Shown: positions 37,255-46,682 of the stretch, piece by piece
Layout of the letters: each line of letters starts with the position of its first letter
Position numbering within the stretch: the first letter of the stretch is position 1
Source: Butyrivibrio sp.
GTDB taxonomy: Bacteria; Bacillota; Clostridia; Lachnospirales; Lachnospiraceae
Assembly: GCA_017446685.1 (NCBI GenBank)
Contig: JAFSQI010000127.1
Coordinates: forward strand, 113,240-177,239
Reading direction: 5' to 3'
DNA: 64,000 bases
Translations under genes and position numbers: made by a program
The notes under the pieces: model-generated
Told to the model about the DNA's origin: nothing
Database searches by the model: none
What the model saw: only the letters and a program-made list of their open reading frames with translations

Positions 37255-37929
37255 TCAGAATTGCAATGTTATAAGAAGTGTCCCCTCTTCAACTGTTATC
37301 TCAGCTTCCTCATCCTCGATAAATTCATTGCTTACGCCTATTGGAAAATCATTTTTTATCTCTCCGTTTTCAAGAGTATACATAAGTCCCTTTAAAGTAA
37401 CCCCTTTTGAAACCTCAGATAATGAAAAAACAGAAATGTATCCTGTATTTCCCTTATGAAAATGAATTGACTCATTTTCAGCGACCATAATCATCCTGTT
37501 CACATCCATTATATAGCCTTTTGCACCATGATGTTTAATAAAAATAAGTGTCTGAATATTTGCAAAAGTATGGTCAATCCTTTTTCCTCCAAGCGCCCCA
37601 TATAGATAAAACTTTTTATAGCCCTTAGAAAGTGCTATTTTCACCGCCTTTATTGTATCTGTGTCATCTTTTTTTACATTAAGTTTAACAATTCTGTCCG
37701 GATCATTTTCAATAATTTCATTAAGCGATCTCATCATCACCGGTCCGGACTCTGATGCAGAATCAAAATCCCCCACAATAAGATCCGGAAGAATTCCCAT
37801 CTGCTGTGCGTAAAAAAAGCCCGCATCACAAGCAATACAGTAATCCCCTTCATATAAAGAAATATCCACAGGAGAAAAATCTCCTGCAGATATAATAACG
37901 CATTTGGGTTCTCTTTTTATTTCGTCCAT
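37255..37929 (-). CDS. thiN: Thiamine diphosphokinase
   Basis: A 224-residue enzyme that pyrophosphorylates thiamine to the cofactor thiamine diphosphate. The key motifs are CDAGFFYAQQMGILPDLIVGDFDSAS, KKDDTDTIKAVKIALSKG and YGALGGKRIDHTFANIQTL. An ATG with GGAG upstream follows 22 bases after the TPR gene. In many Firmicutes thiN follows rpe and rsgA; here it does not. Confidence 0.95.
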   Translation of the reverse strand: MDEIKREPKCVIISAGDFSPVDISLYEGDYCIACDAGFFYAQQMGILPDLIVGDFDSASESGPVMMRSLNEIIENDPDRIVKLNVKKDDTDTIKAVKIALSKGYKKFYLYGALGGKRIDHTFANIQTLIFIKHHGAKGYIMDVNRMIMVAENESIHFHKGNTGYISVFSLSEVSKGVTLKGLMYTLENGEIKNDFPIGVSNEFIEDEEAEITVEEGTLLITLQF

Positions 37930-37951
37930 AATTATTTTCTCCGAAATTTCA

Positions 37952-39280
37952 TCAAGCGTGATAAAGTGATTCTATTGTATCTATATCCATTACCCACTCA
38001 TTTTCGCCGCCCCAATCTCCGACAATACTCTCAGTAGAACTGCCATCCTCTGCCGTTACAACTGTTGATAATCTGTAATTCAACTGAGCAACTTTAGTTG
38101 ATGAACCTTTTGTGATATAGCTCTTTAAATATGTTACGGAATATTTAGTATGAGGATACATATTTCCGCCAACAGACGCAGGTTCATAAGAAATCGAATT
38201 TCTCTGAACTCCATCATCTTCAAAGAAATTAGCCCAAACTGTGATAACACCGGCTGTTGAAGGATTCTCCTCAAAGTTCAAAAATCTGTATGTCCATTTA
38301 TCTTCATTACAATTAAAAATCATCGCTTCTCTGCTAACTGTAATGTATGTAGTATTTTCCTGTGGAGTATATTCATTATTAAGAAAAATATTCCTGTAAT
38401 TTACATATTCATCAGTTACAATAAAGCTTCTGAGTTCATCCACATTTCCCACATCAAGCTGCTCAAAAATATTTGAAAAAAGTGCTTGTACTCCGGCAGC
38501 ATTATTTATACACTCAACAAAAGAATCAAGTTTATCATTGTTTCCAAGCTTAGTTTCAACTGTCTGAATAAGCTGTCCATAACTAACCGCATCTTCATAA
38601 TTCATAGTGAAAGAGTCAGATGCAGGAAGCGCATATTTCAATATCACATTTTTAAGCTCATCATTGGGGGCTGCTTCATATACAGAAAGCATTCCTGTAA
38701 TAAGCTCAGAATATTTCTCATAACTACATCCTGAATCAGTAGACCTGAAATAAGAATCTATATCTTCAAATCCGTTAAAACATCTATCATACGCGGCATC
38801 CAGAATCTGAATTGCCTCGGCATTATCATTATCTTCCTCAAGTACTGCCAAAATTCCAAAAACAGTATCTATATTACCATTTCCCTGATTCATGGTATTG
38901 ACAGCCTCATTCATACTAACTGTCAGATAGTTATCAAATAAAGTCTCATTTTCAGTATTTTGCCAGCCGTCATATAAAACCTGCTTAGCAGATTCAGCAT
39001 CATCTATACTAAGATATGCACCTGCCATGTTGGAATAAGCTGTAACCGAACCTGAATCTATCTCTATAGCCTCGGAATATGAACTTATTGCTGCCTCATA
39101 ATCCTGTTCCTGAGTATACTTATTTCCTGCAGCTATTGCCTTGTTTACTTTAACAAATGGCAAATGACTGTATACCGTATATCCAAGTCCTATTGCGACA
39201 ATAGTAGCACCTGCTATAATTCCAATTTTTCTAAAATTTACTTTGGATTTTTTCCTTCTTTTACTATGACCCTTTCTCAA
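37952..39280 (-). CDS. Membrane-anchored TPR protein
   Basis: 442 residues. A basic N terminus (KGHSKRRKKSK) and one TM helix (about 24-43) suggest an inside-positive signal anchor, with the rest outside. A clear TPR pair follows (KYTQEQDYEAAISSYSEAIE, SVTAYSNMAGAYLSIDDAE), then a helical region, and a C-terminal beta-rich domain (about 300-442) with no family I recognise. It shares the layout of the zinc-ribbon/TPR protein at 20947-22395 without the zinc ribbon. It heads an operon with thiN and a cation exporter, which does not explain its role. Confidence 0.75.
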   Translation of the reverse strand: MRKGHSKRRKKSKVNFRKIGIIAGATIVAIGLGYTVYSHLPFVKVNKAIAAGNKYTQEQDYEAAISSYSEAIEIDSGSVTAYSNMAGAYLSIDDAESAKQVLYDGWQNTENETLFDNYLTVSMNEAVNTMNQGNGNIDTVFGILAVLEEDNDNAEAIQILDAAYDRCFNGFEDIDSYFRSTDSGCSYEKYSELITGMLSVYEAAPNDELKNVILKYALPASDSFTMNYEDAVSYGQLIQTVETKLGNNDKLDSFVECINNAAGVQALFSNIFEQLDVGNVDELRSFIVTDEYVNYRNIFLNNEYTPQENTTYITVSREAMIFNCNEDKWTYRFLNFEENPSTAGVITVWANFFEDDGVQRNSISYEPASVGGNMYPHTKYSVTYLKSYITKGSSTKVAQLNYRLSTVVTAEDGSSTESIVGDWGGENEWVMDIDTIESLYHA

Positions 39281-39367
39281 AACAAAAACCTCTCAAAACA
39301 ATGGTAATGCGCATGAAAACAAAATACGCCATATTAACAGTAACACCCATTTTTCATACACTTTAGG

Positions 39368-39397
39368 ATTATATCAAAAAGGTCAATATGTATGCAA
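39368..39397 (-). promoter_or_regulatory. Predicted promoter for the TPR-thiN-CDF operon
   Basis: TTGCAT (39392-39397) and TATAAT (39368-39373) with an 18-base spacer. The leader is about 80 bases. Confidence 0.55.
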
Positions 39398-39420
39398 TAT
39401 GAATCCACAACCATTTTCCG

Positions 39421-39455
39421 AAAAAAAACCTTCGAAGTAGTAAATACTCCGAAGG
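39421..39455 (-). terminator. Terminator after the RpiB-like gene
   Basis: CCTTCG/CGAAGG and an inner AGTA/TACT pairing (39429-39455), followed by eight T on the minus strand (39421-39428). Confidence 0.85.
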
Positions 39456-39469
39456 CTTATAAAAATCAA

Positions 39470-40111
39470 TTATTTAAGGATCTCATGTACAGCTTCTTTA
39501 ATTCGCTCATCCTTGGCATTTGCATCAAAGTACTCAAGGAAATGCTCGCCTGAAAGTGCGCCTTTAACAAGGTCTTTGTCAAGCTTATTCAAAATGTCAA
39601 CCACATCCTGATTGTATGTGATCTTCTTAACCTCATCCAGAATTTTCTTGTTGCGCTGCTCAGGTACTGCGCGCTCTCTTGGATACCCCTGTCCACTCTC
39701 CTCTGAGAAAAGCTTCTCAAATGTATACTCAAGGTTAAGCTCTGCGCCCCAACCTGACTTAAGCGCAAAATTCATAGAAATGGCATTACCGTCATTAATC
39801 TGAGCAAAAGTGTATGCATCAAGAGGATCAGTAACATGTCCGCAGATTACTCCGGGGAAGCTATTGCATGCAAGCATTGCACCCTCACCTGTACCACAAC
39901 CTGTTACTACATAGTCTACTGCTCCTGAATTAAGCAAAACGCAGGCAAGAATACCATTCTGTACATATGTAAGCTGTGCATCATCCTCTGCAGAATACAT
40001 ACCGTAATTAAAAACTTCAAAATCATGTTTGTCAGCAACTTTCTTGAGTGCCTTATAAATCATCTCATTCTTAGCTGCCTGGCTATTTTCATTAATAAGT
40101 GCTATTTTCAT
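39470..40111 (-). CDS. RpiB/LacA/LacB-family sugar-phosphate isomerase
   Basis: 213 residues with an N-terminal RpiB-type domain: KIALINENSQAAKN, the VDYVVTGCGTGEGAML active-site loop with its cysteine near residue 70, and HVTDPLDAYTFAQINDGNAISMNF. Members interconvert ribose-5-P/ribulose-5-P or galactose-6-P/tagatose-6-P. A C-terminal extension of about 65 residues makes it longer than standard RpiB (about 150). The ATG at 40111 follows GGAGG and is the start. It stands alone, so the substrate cannot be inferred. Confidence 0.85.
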   Translation of the reverse strand: MKIALINENSQAAKNEMIYKALKKVADKHDFEVFNYGMYSAEDDAQLTYVQNGILACVLLNSGAVDYVVTGCGTGEGAMLACNSFPGVICGHVTDPLDAYTFAQINDGNAISMNFALKSGWGAELNLEYTFEKLFSEESGQGYPRERAVPEQRNKKILDEVKKITYNQDVVDILNKLDKDLVKGALSGEHFLEYFDANAKDERIKEAVHEILK

Positions 40112-40274
40112 GGCAAAACCCTCCAAAATTAAATTATTTTACCGAAAAAAATACATATCTGCATTTTTTATATGCAAATAACTCAATATTTTTACGAACA
40201 CATATATTATAGATATTTTTGAGTTCCGCAGTCCACGCATTTTTGATGTTTGTGTCAATTTTTCAAGATTTTAG

Positions 40275-41117
40275 TCACTTAAAAGAATCAAGAATAACCC
40301 CCATCTCCTTTATAGAGGGGTATACTGCATCCGGTTTGACTTCTGATTTAGCAATATCACGTTCTGTAGCTTCTCCGGACAAAACAAGTATACCATTTGC
40401 GCCGTTCTTTACACCAGTCGCCACATCAGTATAGAGCCTGTCGCCTACAAAGGTAATTTTATCTCTGTCTACGCCTGTTTTATCAATTATCATATCAACT
40501 GTTTCTTTAAAAGGTTTTCCGACATATTTAGGCTCTTTTCCGGTAGATAGTGTTATAGCGGCACATATTGCACCGCAGTCAGGAATAAAGCCCCCTTTCA
40601 CAGGACAATTTATATCAAGATGAGTTGCAAGAAAAACTGCACCTTTACGAATGTAAGTACATGCATTAGTAAGCTTTTCATATGTGAGTGTCTTATCAAA
40701 TCCCACTACAACAATATCAGGAATATCATCAGTATCAGCGTTTACATAGCCTGTAGCTTCTTTCTTTGGAGAAAAAAGATTTATTCCGGCTTCTTCAAAG
40801 TTCTTCTCAAGAGGCTTAGTTCCAAGAAGATATACCTTTTTTTCAGGATAATTTGCCTTCAGAAATCTTATCATAACATCCCCTGATGTCATAATTTGTT
40901 CTCTTGAAATATGGCAATTCATTCTCGCAAGTTTTTCTATATATAATTCTGGAGATGTAGATGAATTATTGGTAAAAAAAAGATAATCCTTGCTACATCT
41001 TTTTACAGCATCAAGAAAATCCAGAGCACCATCTATAATATCTTCATCAAGATAAAAGGTTCCATCCATATCAAGCACAAAAAGCTCTGTTTTTTTCAAT
41101 ATATTATCCTGACTCAT
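40275..41117 (-). CDS. HAD superfamily IIA phosphatase (NagD-like)
   Basis: A 280-residue cytoplasmic phosphatase. HAD motif I is VLDMDGTFYLDE, motif II FFTNNSSTSPE, the IIA cap follows, then motif III lysine in GKPFKETVDMII and motif IV VGDRLYTDVATG. Family members hydrolyse nucleotide or sugar phosphates. The start lies one base after the stop of the K+ channel gene, so translation is coupled; a shared function is not obvious. Confidence 0.93.
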   Translation of the reverse strand: MSQDNILKKTELFVLDMDGTFYLDEDIIDGALDFLDAVKRCSKDYLFFTNNSSTSPELYIEKLARMNCHISREQIMTSGDVMIRFLKANYPEKKVYLLGTKPLEKNFEEAGINLFSPKKEATGYVNADTDDIPDIVVVGFDKTLTYEKLTNACTYIRKGAVFLATHLDINCPVKGGFIPDCGAICAAITLSTGKEPKYVGKPFKETVDMIIDKTGVDRDKITFVGDRLYTDVATGVKNGANGILVLSGEATERDIAKSEVKPDAVYPSIKEMGVILDSFK

Positions 41118-41118
41118 C

Positions 41119-42324
41119 TCAAACTTCCTTTATACTCCTGTGTTTTTCATACAAAAGGACCACATCTCCCGCCTTTATTACAATATTCCCCCTTGGAATT
41201 ATAGCCCTTCCGTTTCTTCGAATCATAAAAATATAACTCTGCCTGGAAATATCAATATCCTTTATAGCACTACCATTCCAGGAATGTCCATTATTTATCG
41301 TAATCTCTTTTAAATCTATAGGTTGAATATCCTTAACCTTTTCAGCACAAATTACCACAACATCATTAGCAGCCAAAACTGTATTTCCTCTTGGAATGAT
41401 GGTATCTTTATTTCTCTGTATCGCAACTATTATTATGTCTTTGGGCAATCCAAGATCTATAATTTTTTTTCCTGTCCAGCTGTCGCGTTCTTTAAGACAA
41501 ATTCTAATGAAATGAATATTCTCTTCTTCAACATATTCACCTACAGTTTTTAATTTTTGATACTGTTCAACAAAACCGGCGGAAATAATACCCGTAGGAA
41601 TAGCAACCATGCCAACCCCAAGAAAGCTGATGATAATTCCAAGTATTTTCCCCATTATTGTTACAGGATATATATCTCCGTATCCAACTGTCAAAAGAGT
41701 CGAAGCAGACCACCAGATACCTGAAAATGCATTCTGAAACACTTCCGGTTGCGCATCATGCTCCACGCTGTACATACACAGGCTCGCCGCCATCATGAGT
41801 ATTATTATTATAAAAACAGATGCAAGAAGCTGCTGTGACTTACTTACCAGAATTTCTGTAATTACATTGAGCTGGTCATAGTAAGAATTAATTCTGAATA
41901 ATCTCAATATTCTTGCCACTCTAAAGAGCCTGAAAACTGAACTTCCTGCAGGAAAAAAAACAGGGAGATAATAGGGTAAAAAAGAAAACAAATCAATTAA
42001 TCCTGAAAACGAAAAAATATATTTTACAATAGATATTGCTTCTGAATTATTTGGAAACTGCTCATTTGCAGTTATCAATCTTAAAACATAATCCAACGCA
42101 AAAAAGAAAGTTGTAACTGCTTCAATAGTAAGGAGGAGCCCTTTAAAGTGCTCCTCCATGTAATCAAAAGTAATAGCAAATGCAGCAAACAGATTAAGAG
42201 AAAGCGCAATTATACTTATCACATCATAAAATCTATTAATAGGTTCATCTATAACACCCACACTGACCATATTAAAGATTTTAGCACGAATGCGATTAAC
42301 ATTAACTTTTACACTCTTTTGCAT
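41119..42324 (-). CDS. Voltage-gated-type potassium channel with two TrkA-C domains
   Basis: 401 residues. Six membrane helices are visible: S1-S3 over about 30-130, an S4-like segment FRLFRVARILRLFRI near 143 with regularly spaced Arg, S5, pore helix and selectivity filter STLLTVGYGD near 213, and S6. The cytoplasmic tail carries two RCK_C/TrkA-C-like domains (each with RGNTVLAANDVVVI or RGNIVIKAGDVVLL), probably for ligand gating, and lacks a Rossmann RCK_N. The tail design is less common than plain Kv channels. GGGGGAG lies before the ATG. Confidence 0.88.
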   Translation of the reverse strand: MQKSVKVNVNRIRAKIFNMVSVGVIDEPINRFYDVISIIALSLNLFAAFAITFDYMEEHFKGLLLTIEAVTTFFFALDYVLRLITANEQFPNNSEAISIVKYIFSFSGLIDLFSFLPYYLPVFFPAGSSVFRLFRVARILRLFRINSYYDQLNVITEILVSKSQQLLASVFIIIILMMAASLCMYSVEHDAQPEVFQNAFSGIWWSASTLLTVGYGDIYPVTIMGKILGIIISFLGVGMVAIPTGIISAGFVEQYQKLKTVGEYVEEENIHFIRICLKERDSWTGKKIIDLGLPKDIIIVAIQRNKDTIIPRGNTVLAANDVVVICAEKVKDIQPIDLKEITINNGHSWNGSAIKDIDISRQSYIFMIRRNGRAIIPRGNIVIKAGDVVLLYEKHRSIKEV

Positions 42325-42358
42325 TTCTCCCCCTGAATGTGCATAGCTAAAATATTAT

Positions 42359-44338
42359 TTATTTTTTTCTTTTGCCAAAACTCTCAAGCACAAGATTGCT
42401 TACATCCTGAAGATAGTCAAGACTTCTCTTCTTGTTCTCGGCTTTGATGGATTTTTTATCTGAACCGGAAACATGCATGGTATTTACATCTTTGGTATCA
42501 GCTTTTCTCCTAGGAGAATTGTCTTCCATGTACCAGGATTTAGTTGTGCCTTCACCCTTTATATTTATATGACCAACATTCTCGAAGCTGTTATTATTGT
42601 TTCTAGACTTTCTGTCATATCTTTTTCTTTCAGATGAAAAAGCCTTATCTGTATGTTGGCTTCTATCAGCTTTAATGCTTGCTATAAGACTTTCATCAAG
42701 CCCTATACCCGCAGTAAAACCGTCAGAATTATTAAGGGGTTTGTTCTTTCTGCGAGGCTTTGGAAAAAGATCATCAGAACGTTTTCCAAAACGAGAATGT
42801 CGTTTATCCTCAGACTTCTTTCCATCTTTGAATCTGCGACCTTCTTCAAATCGCTTGCCATCACGTCCTCTACGGCCTTCTCTTCCTCTTTCTCCACGAG
42901 TTCTAAAGTCGCCTCTTTTTCTGTCATTTTTCTCAAAAAGAACTAAATCTTCGAGATCTGCACCCATCTTGAGCTTCATAAATCCGGCAGCAAGCTGTTC
43001 TGCAGTATATTCACCTTCGTCAACCTTCTGTGTAACAAATTCAATAGCAGAACTGATATCACTGTTTTCAATAATATCTATAACCTCAGCAAATACCTTC
43101 TGAGATTTTACTCTGGTTATTTCTTTTGCTGAAGGAACTCGTCTTTCCTCAATCTTTGTATGGCATACCTTCTCAATTTCACGAAGCTTGTACATTTCCC
43201 TTCCGCCAACCAGGGTAAAAGATTTTCCACTTCTTCCAGCTCTTCCGGTACGACCAATTCTATGAACATAGTACTCAATGTCCTCAGGTATATCATAGTT
43301 GAATACTGCCTCAACACCACTTACATCAATACCTCTTGCTGCCACATCAGTAGCAATCAGAATGTTGATTCTGCCACTTCTGAAAAGATTCATTACAGTG
43401 TCTCTCTGATTCTGAGAAAGATCACCGTGAAGACCGTCAGCGGCATACCCCTTTCCTTTAAGGCTCTCGGAAAGTAAATCTACCATTTTCTTGGTATTAC
43501 AGAAAATAAGACTTCTAGCCGGATTATAATAATCAAGAAGTCTAACAAGAACCTCTTCCTTTAACTTCTGAGGAACCTTGTAATATGCCTGTTCAATGGC
43601 AGCTACAGTAATTTCCTTTGGAGTCATCTTGATATACTCTGCATTTTTCTGATAGGTTCTTGTAATTCTTAATATAGGTTCAGGCATTGTAGCTGAAAAA
43701 AGCGCTGTCTGTCGCTCCTCAGGCATTCCCTGCAAAATTGTCTCAATATCCTCTCTAAAGCCCATATCAAGCATTTCATCAGCCTCATCAAGAACAAGGA
43801 CTTTAACATCCTTCATCTTCATGGTATGTCTTCTCATATGATCCATAACTCGCCCCGGAGTACCAACCACAATCTGCACACCTGATGAAAGTGCTCTTAT
43901 CTGTCTGGATATATCCTGACCACCATACACAGCCAGAACCTTAACCCCTGACATAAACTTTGCAAAATCTCTGATATCATCCGCAGCCTGCATAGCAAGT
44001 TCTCTTGTGGGGCAAAGAACAACTGCCTGCAAGTGTTTATTTGAAGGATCAACTTTCTGTAACAACGGTATTCCAAAAGCTGCCGTTTTTCCTGTACCTG
44101 TCTGTGCCTGACCAATGATATCTTTTCCCTCAAGCATAACAGGAATTGCTGCCTTCTGAATGGGGGACATATATTCAAATCCCATCTCTGTGACAGCTCT
44201 GATTATTCTCTCATCAAGTCCTGACTCATCATAACGGACTTTATCTTCCTTTGATGCAGACTTTTTTTCTTCACTCTCGGTTATTCCCTGCTCTGCATCT
44301 ATTTCATTTTCAATGTACTTTTCTAAATCTTTACTCAT
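42359..44338 (-). CDS. DEAD-box RNA helicase (DeaD/CsdA-like)
   Basis: 659 residues. After a 35-residue acidic N terminus comes a full helicase core: Q motif GLDERIIRAVTEMGFEYMSP, motif I AQTGTGKT, motif II VLDEADEMLDMG, SAT, motif VI HRIGRTGRAG. The C-terminal 230 residues are rich in Arg, Gly and Lys (RTRGERGREGRRG) and probably bind RNA. These enzymes remodel rRNA and messages, especially in the cold. Transcribed from its own promoter; no RbpA-like DbpA domain is evident by eye. Confidence 0.93.
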   Translation of the reverse strand: MSKDLEKYIENEIDAEQGITESEEKKSASKEDKVRYDESGLDERIIRAVTEMGFEYMSPIQKAAIPVMLEGKDIIGQAQTGTGKTAAFGIPLLQKVDPSNKHLQAVVLCPTRELAMQAADDIRDFAKFMSGVKVLAVYGGQDISRQIRALSSGVQIVVGTPGRVMDHMRRHTMKMKDVKVLVLDEADEMLDMGFREDIETILQGMPEERQTALFSATMPEPILRITRTYQKNAEYIKMTPKEITVAAIEQAYYKVPQKLKEEVLVRLLDYYNPARSLIFCNTKKMVDLLSESLKGKGYAADGLHGDLSQNQRDTVMNLFRSGRINILIATDVAARGIDVSGVEAVFNYDIPEDIEYYVHRIGRTGRAGRSGKSFTLVGGREMYKLREIEKVCHTKIEERRVPSAKEITRVKSQKVFAEVIDIIENSDISSAIEFVTQKVDEGEYTAEQLAAGFMKLKMGADLEDLVLFEKNDRKRGDFRTRGERGREGRRGRDGKRFEEGRRFKDGKKSEDKRHSRFGKRSDDLFPKPRRKNKPLNNSDGFTAGIGLDESLIASIKADRSQHTDKAFSSERKRYDRKSRNNNNSFENVGHINIKGEGTTKSWYMEDNSPRRKADTKDVNTMHVSGSDKKSIKAENKKRSLDYLQDVSNLVLESFGKRKK

Positions 44339-44358
44339 AAATCTCTCAATTTCTATTT

Positions 44359-44387
44359 CTTATAAAACTCTTGTAACTATCTGTCAA
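44359..44387 (-). promoter_or_regulatory. Predicted sigma-A promoter for the DEAD-box helicase
   Basis: TTGACA (44382-44387) and TATAAG (44359-44364), spacing 17; the leader is short (about 15-20 bases). Confidence 0.65.
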
Positions 44388-44412
44388 AAAACGTTTACTA
44401 TTAATAATATAA

Positions 44413-44955
44413 TTACATATCACCACTCATTACATCTTTATTTTTAATGAGGTAATCAAGTAGTGAAATAATTGTAAGTGCCAGGGCAATCCACATAATA
44501 ACCTGTGTAAGAATCTGCATAAAGCCAACCTCAAGATTGGCAATCATTAAAATAACCATGATCATCTGAAATGTTGTCTTAAACTTGCCCCAATAGCTGG
44601 CTGCAATAACACGACCATTATCGGCAGCAATAAGTCTGAAGCCGCTGATAATAAATTCTCTTGCTATTATCACAATAACAATCCAGGCAGGTATTCGTCC
44701 CAGCTCAATAAGTCCAATCATTGCGCTGCAAACTAAAAGCTTATCCGCAAGAGGATCCATAAATTTACCGAAATCAGTAATAAGATTGTATTTTCTGGCA
44801 ATCTTTCCATCAAGCATATCTGTAAGACTCGCTATAATAAAAATAGCAAGTGCAATCCACTTAAATGCAGTGTTCTGCGCATCAAACAATAAAAAGAAAA
44901 CAAAAAAAGGAATCAAAATTACTCTGCAAACAGTAAGCTTATTTGGTAAATTCAT
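44413..44955 (-). CDS. pgsA: CDP-diacylglycerol--glycerol-3-phosphate 3-phosphatidyltransferase
   Basis: A 180-residue integral membrane enzyme for phosphatidylglycerol synthesis. The CDP-alcohol phosphotransferase motif D-G-(x)2-A-R-(x)8-G-(x)3-D-(x)3-D is seen as DMLDGKIARKYNLITDFGKFMDPLADK. About five helices. It overlaps rimO by four bases (ATGA) and is the last gene of the yicC block. Confidence 0.96.
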   Translation of the reverse strand: MNLPNKLTVCRVILIPFFVFFLLFDAQNTAFKWIALAIFIIASLTDMLDGKIARKYNLITDFGKFMDPLADKLLVCSAMIGLIELGRIPAWIVIVIIAREFIISGFRLIAADNGRVIAASYWGKFKTTFQMIMVILMIANLEVGFMQILTQVIMWIALALTIISLLDYLIKNKDVMSGDM

Positions 44956-46310
44956 GATATCATCTCCCCAATCAAATCATATTCATTAGAACCTGTAATA
45001 AGTACTTTTACATATTCCCCGGTCATAAGCTCGCGCCTAACTCCGGTTATAAATAAATATCCATCAATATCAGGTGCATCCTTATAAGTTCGTGCAACAT
45101 AGGAAAGACCTTCTTCATCACCGTCTGTTTCAGTAATTCTTCCCTCTATCACAGCTTCAACTTCTTTTCCTACCATTTCCTCTGCAGCCTTAAACGCAAT
45201 CTCCTGCTGCAGTCTCATAAGTTTACCCTGTCTTGTCTTTTTTACTCTCTCACTAACCTGATCAGGCATTACAGCCGCCGGTGTATCTTCTTCCTGTGAG
45301 TATGTAAATACACCAAGCCTGTCAAATTTAAGGTCACGCACCAAATCCATAGTATCATTATGATCCTTAGCTGTTTCTCCGGGAAAACCACTTATAAGCG
45401 TAGTCCTTATACAAATATCCGGTATCTCATCTCTAAGATGCTCTACAAGTGCACGAATTTCAGCATTATTAGTACGACGCCCCATCTTTTTCAGAATTCT
45501 GTCAGAGCCAGACTGAATCGGAATATCCAGGTAATGACAAATCTTAGGTTCAGACTTCATTGTCTGAATAAGTTCTTCTGTAATTTCCTCCGGATAACAA
45601 TATAAAACTCTTATCCATCTAAAGCCTTCAATCTCACATAGCTTATGTAAAAGTTCTGGAAGTTTTTTTTCGCCATATAAATCTATTCCATATAAAGTAG
45701 TCTCCTGAGCCACAAGTAAAAGCTCAGTTATGCCGGCGTCGGCAAGCTCTTTTGCCTCAGCTAAAAGCTGTTCCATCGGAATACTTCTGTATCCGCCTCT
45801 TACTTTTGGAATAATACAATAAGTACAGCGCTTATCGCATCCTTCAGCAATCTTAAGATAATTAAATAGACCTCCTGTGGTAATTACCCTTTTAAGTCCT
45901 CCAACCGGTCTCTTATCCAAAGCATCAAAATAATTCTTGTAACTGTACAGTTTGTCTCTCTTAATTGTATCTTCAACAGCATCAATAATTTTATCTGTAG
46001 ATGATATTCCCAAAATTTCATCTACTTCAGGAATTTCTTTTTGTATTTCATCCTGATAACGCTGTGCAAGACATCCTGTAACCACAAGAGCTTTAAGCTG
46101 ACCACTTGCACGTCTCTCTGCAAGCTCTAAAATAGTATTTATACTCTCTTCCTTGGCATCATTGATAAAGCAGCAGGTGTTAACAACTGCTGCTTCTGCC
46201 TCATCTTCATCGTCAGTAAAACTATAGCCGCGGCTCTGCAACATTCCAAGCATAACCTCGGTATCAACTCTATTCTTGTCACAACCAAGTGACACAAACA
46301 AAATCTTCAT
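44952..46310 (-). CDS. rimO: Ribosomal protein uS12 methylthiotransferase
   Basis: 452-residue radical-SAM enzyme that methylthiolates an aspartate of ribosomal protein S12. The N-terminal UPF0004 domain has three cysteines (SLGCDKN, NTCCF, TGCLAQRY), the radical SAM site is CDKRCTYCIIP near residue 155, and a TRAM domain ends the protein (GKEVEAVIEG ... EYVKVLITGSNEYDLIGE). GSDRILKKMGRRTN supports RimO over MiaB. It lies four bases after rpoZ. Confidence 0.96.
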   Translation of the reverse strand: MKILFVSLGCDKNRVDTEVMLGMLQSRGYSFTDDEDEAEAAVVNTCCFINDAKEESINTILELAERRASGQLKALVVTGCLAQRYQDEIQKEIPEVDEILGISSTDKIIDAVEDTIKRDKLYSYKNYFDALDKRPVGGLKRVITTGGLFNYLKIAEGCDKRCTYCIIPKVRGGYRSIPMEQLLAEAKELADAGITELLLVAQETTLYGIDLYGEKKLPELLHKLCEIEGFRWIRVLYCYPEEITEELIQTMKSEPKICHYLDIPIQSGSDRILKKMGRRTNNAEIRALVEHLRDEIPDICIRTTLISGFPGETAKDHNDTMDLVRDLKFDRLGVFTYSQEEDTPAAVMPDQVSERVKKTRQGKLMRLQQEIAFKAAEEMVGKEVEAVIEGRITETDGDEEGLSYVARTYKDAPDIDGYLFITGVRRELMTGEYVKVLITGSNEYDLIGEMIS

Positions 46311-46313
46311 ATA

Positions 46314-46619
46314 TTAATTCTCTTCGCCTTCAGAAACTTCCTCTTCAGCTTCCTCTGCTGCATTCTTTGCAAGCATAGCTTCTTTTTCTTCTTCTGTAAG
46401 GATTCTAAGTGTATCCTGGTTCATCTCCTCAACAGCAATAGAAAGTGGCTTCTGCTTATCCTTAACTCTTACCATCGGTTCATCACCGGCAATAATCTGT
46501 CTTGCTCTTTTTGCTGTAGCCATAACTACAGAATATCTTGAGCTGATAACAGGCTCTTCGCCTTCCTCAACTCCCTTATTAACTACTTTCATAAGATCTA
46601 CATAAGAAGGATGTATCAT
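46314..46619 (-). CDS. rpoZ: DNA-directed RNA polymerase omega subunit
   Basis: 101 residues. SSRYSVVMATAKRARQI matches the omega core that wraps the beta' C terminus and helps polymerase assembly. The C terminus is very acidic (AEEAEEEVSEGEEN). Its position after gmk is the standard Firmicutes arrangement. AGGAAAGGA precedes the ATG. Confidence 0.95.
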   Translation of the reverse strand: MIHPSYVDLMKVVNKGVEEGEEPVISSRYSVVMATAKRARQIIAGDEPMVRVKDKQKPLSIAVEEMNQDTLRILTEEEKEAMLAKNAAEEAEEEVSEGEEN

Positions 46620-46682
46620 TTTGTTCCTTTCCTGCGGTATTTCCGCAAATCACATCAGCATTAAATGAATATCAGTAAAATT

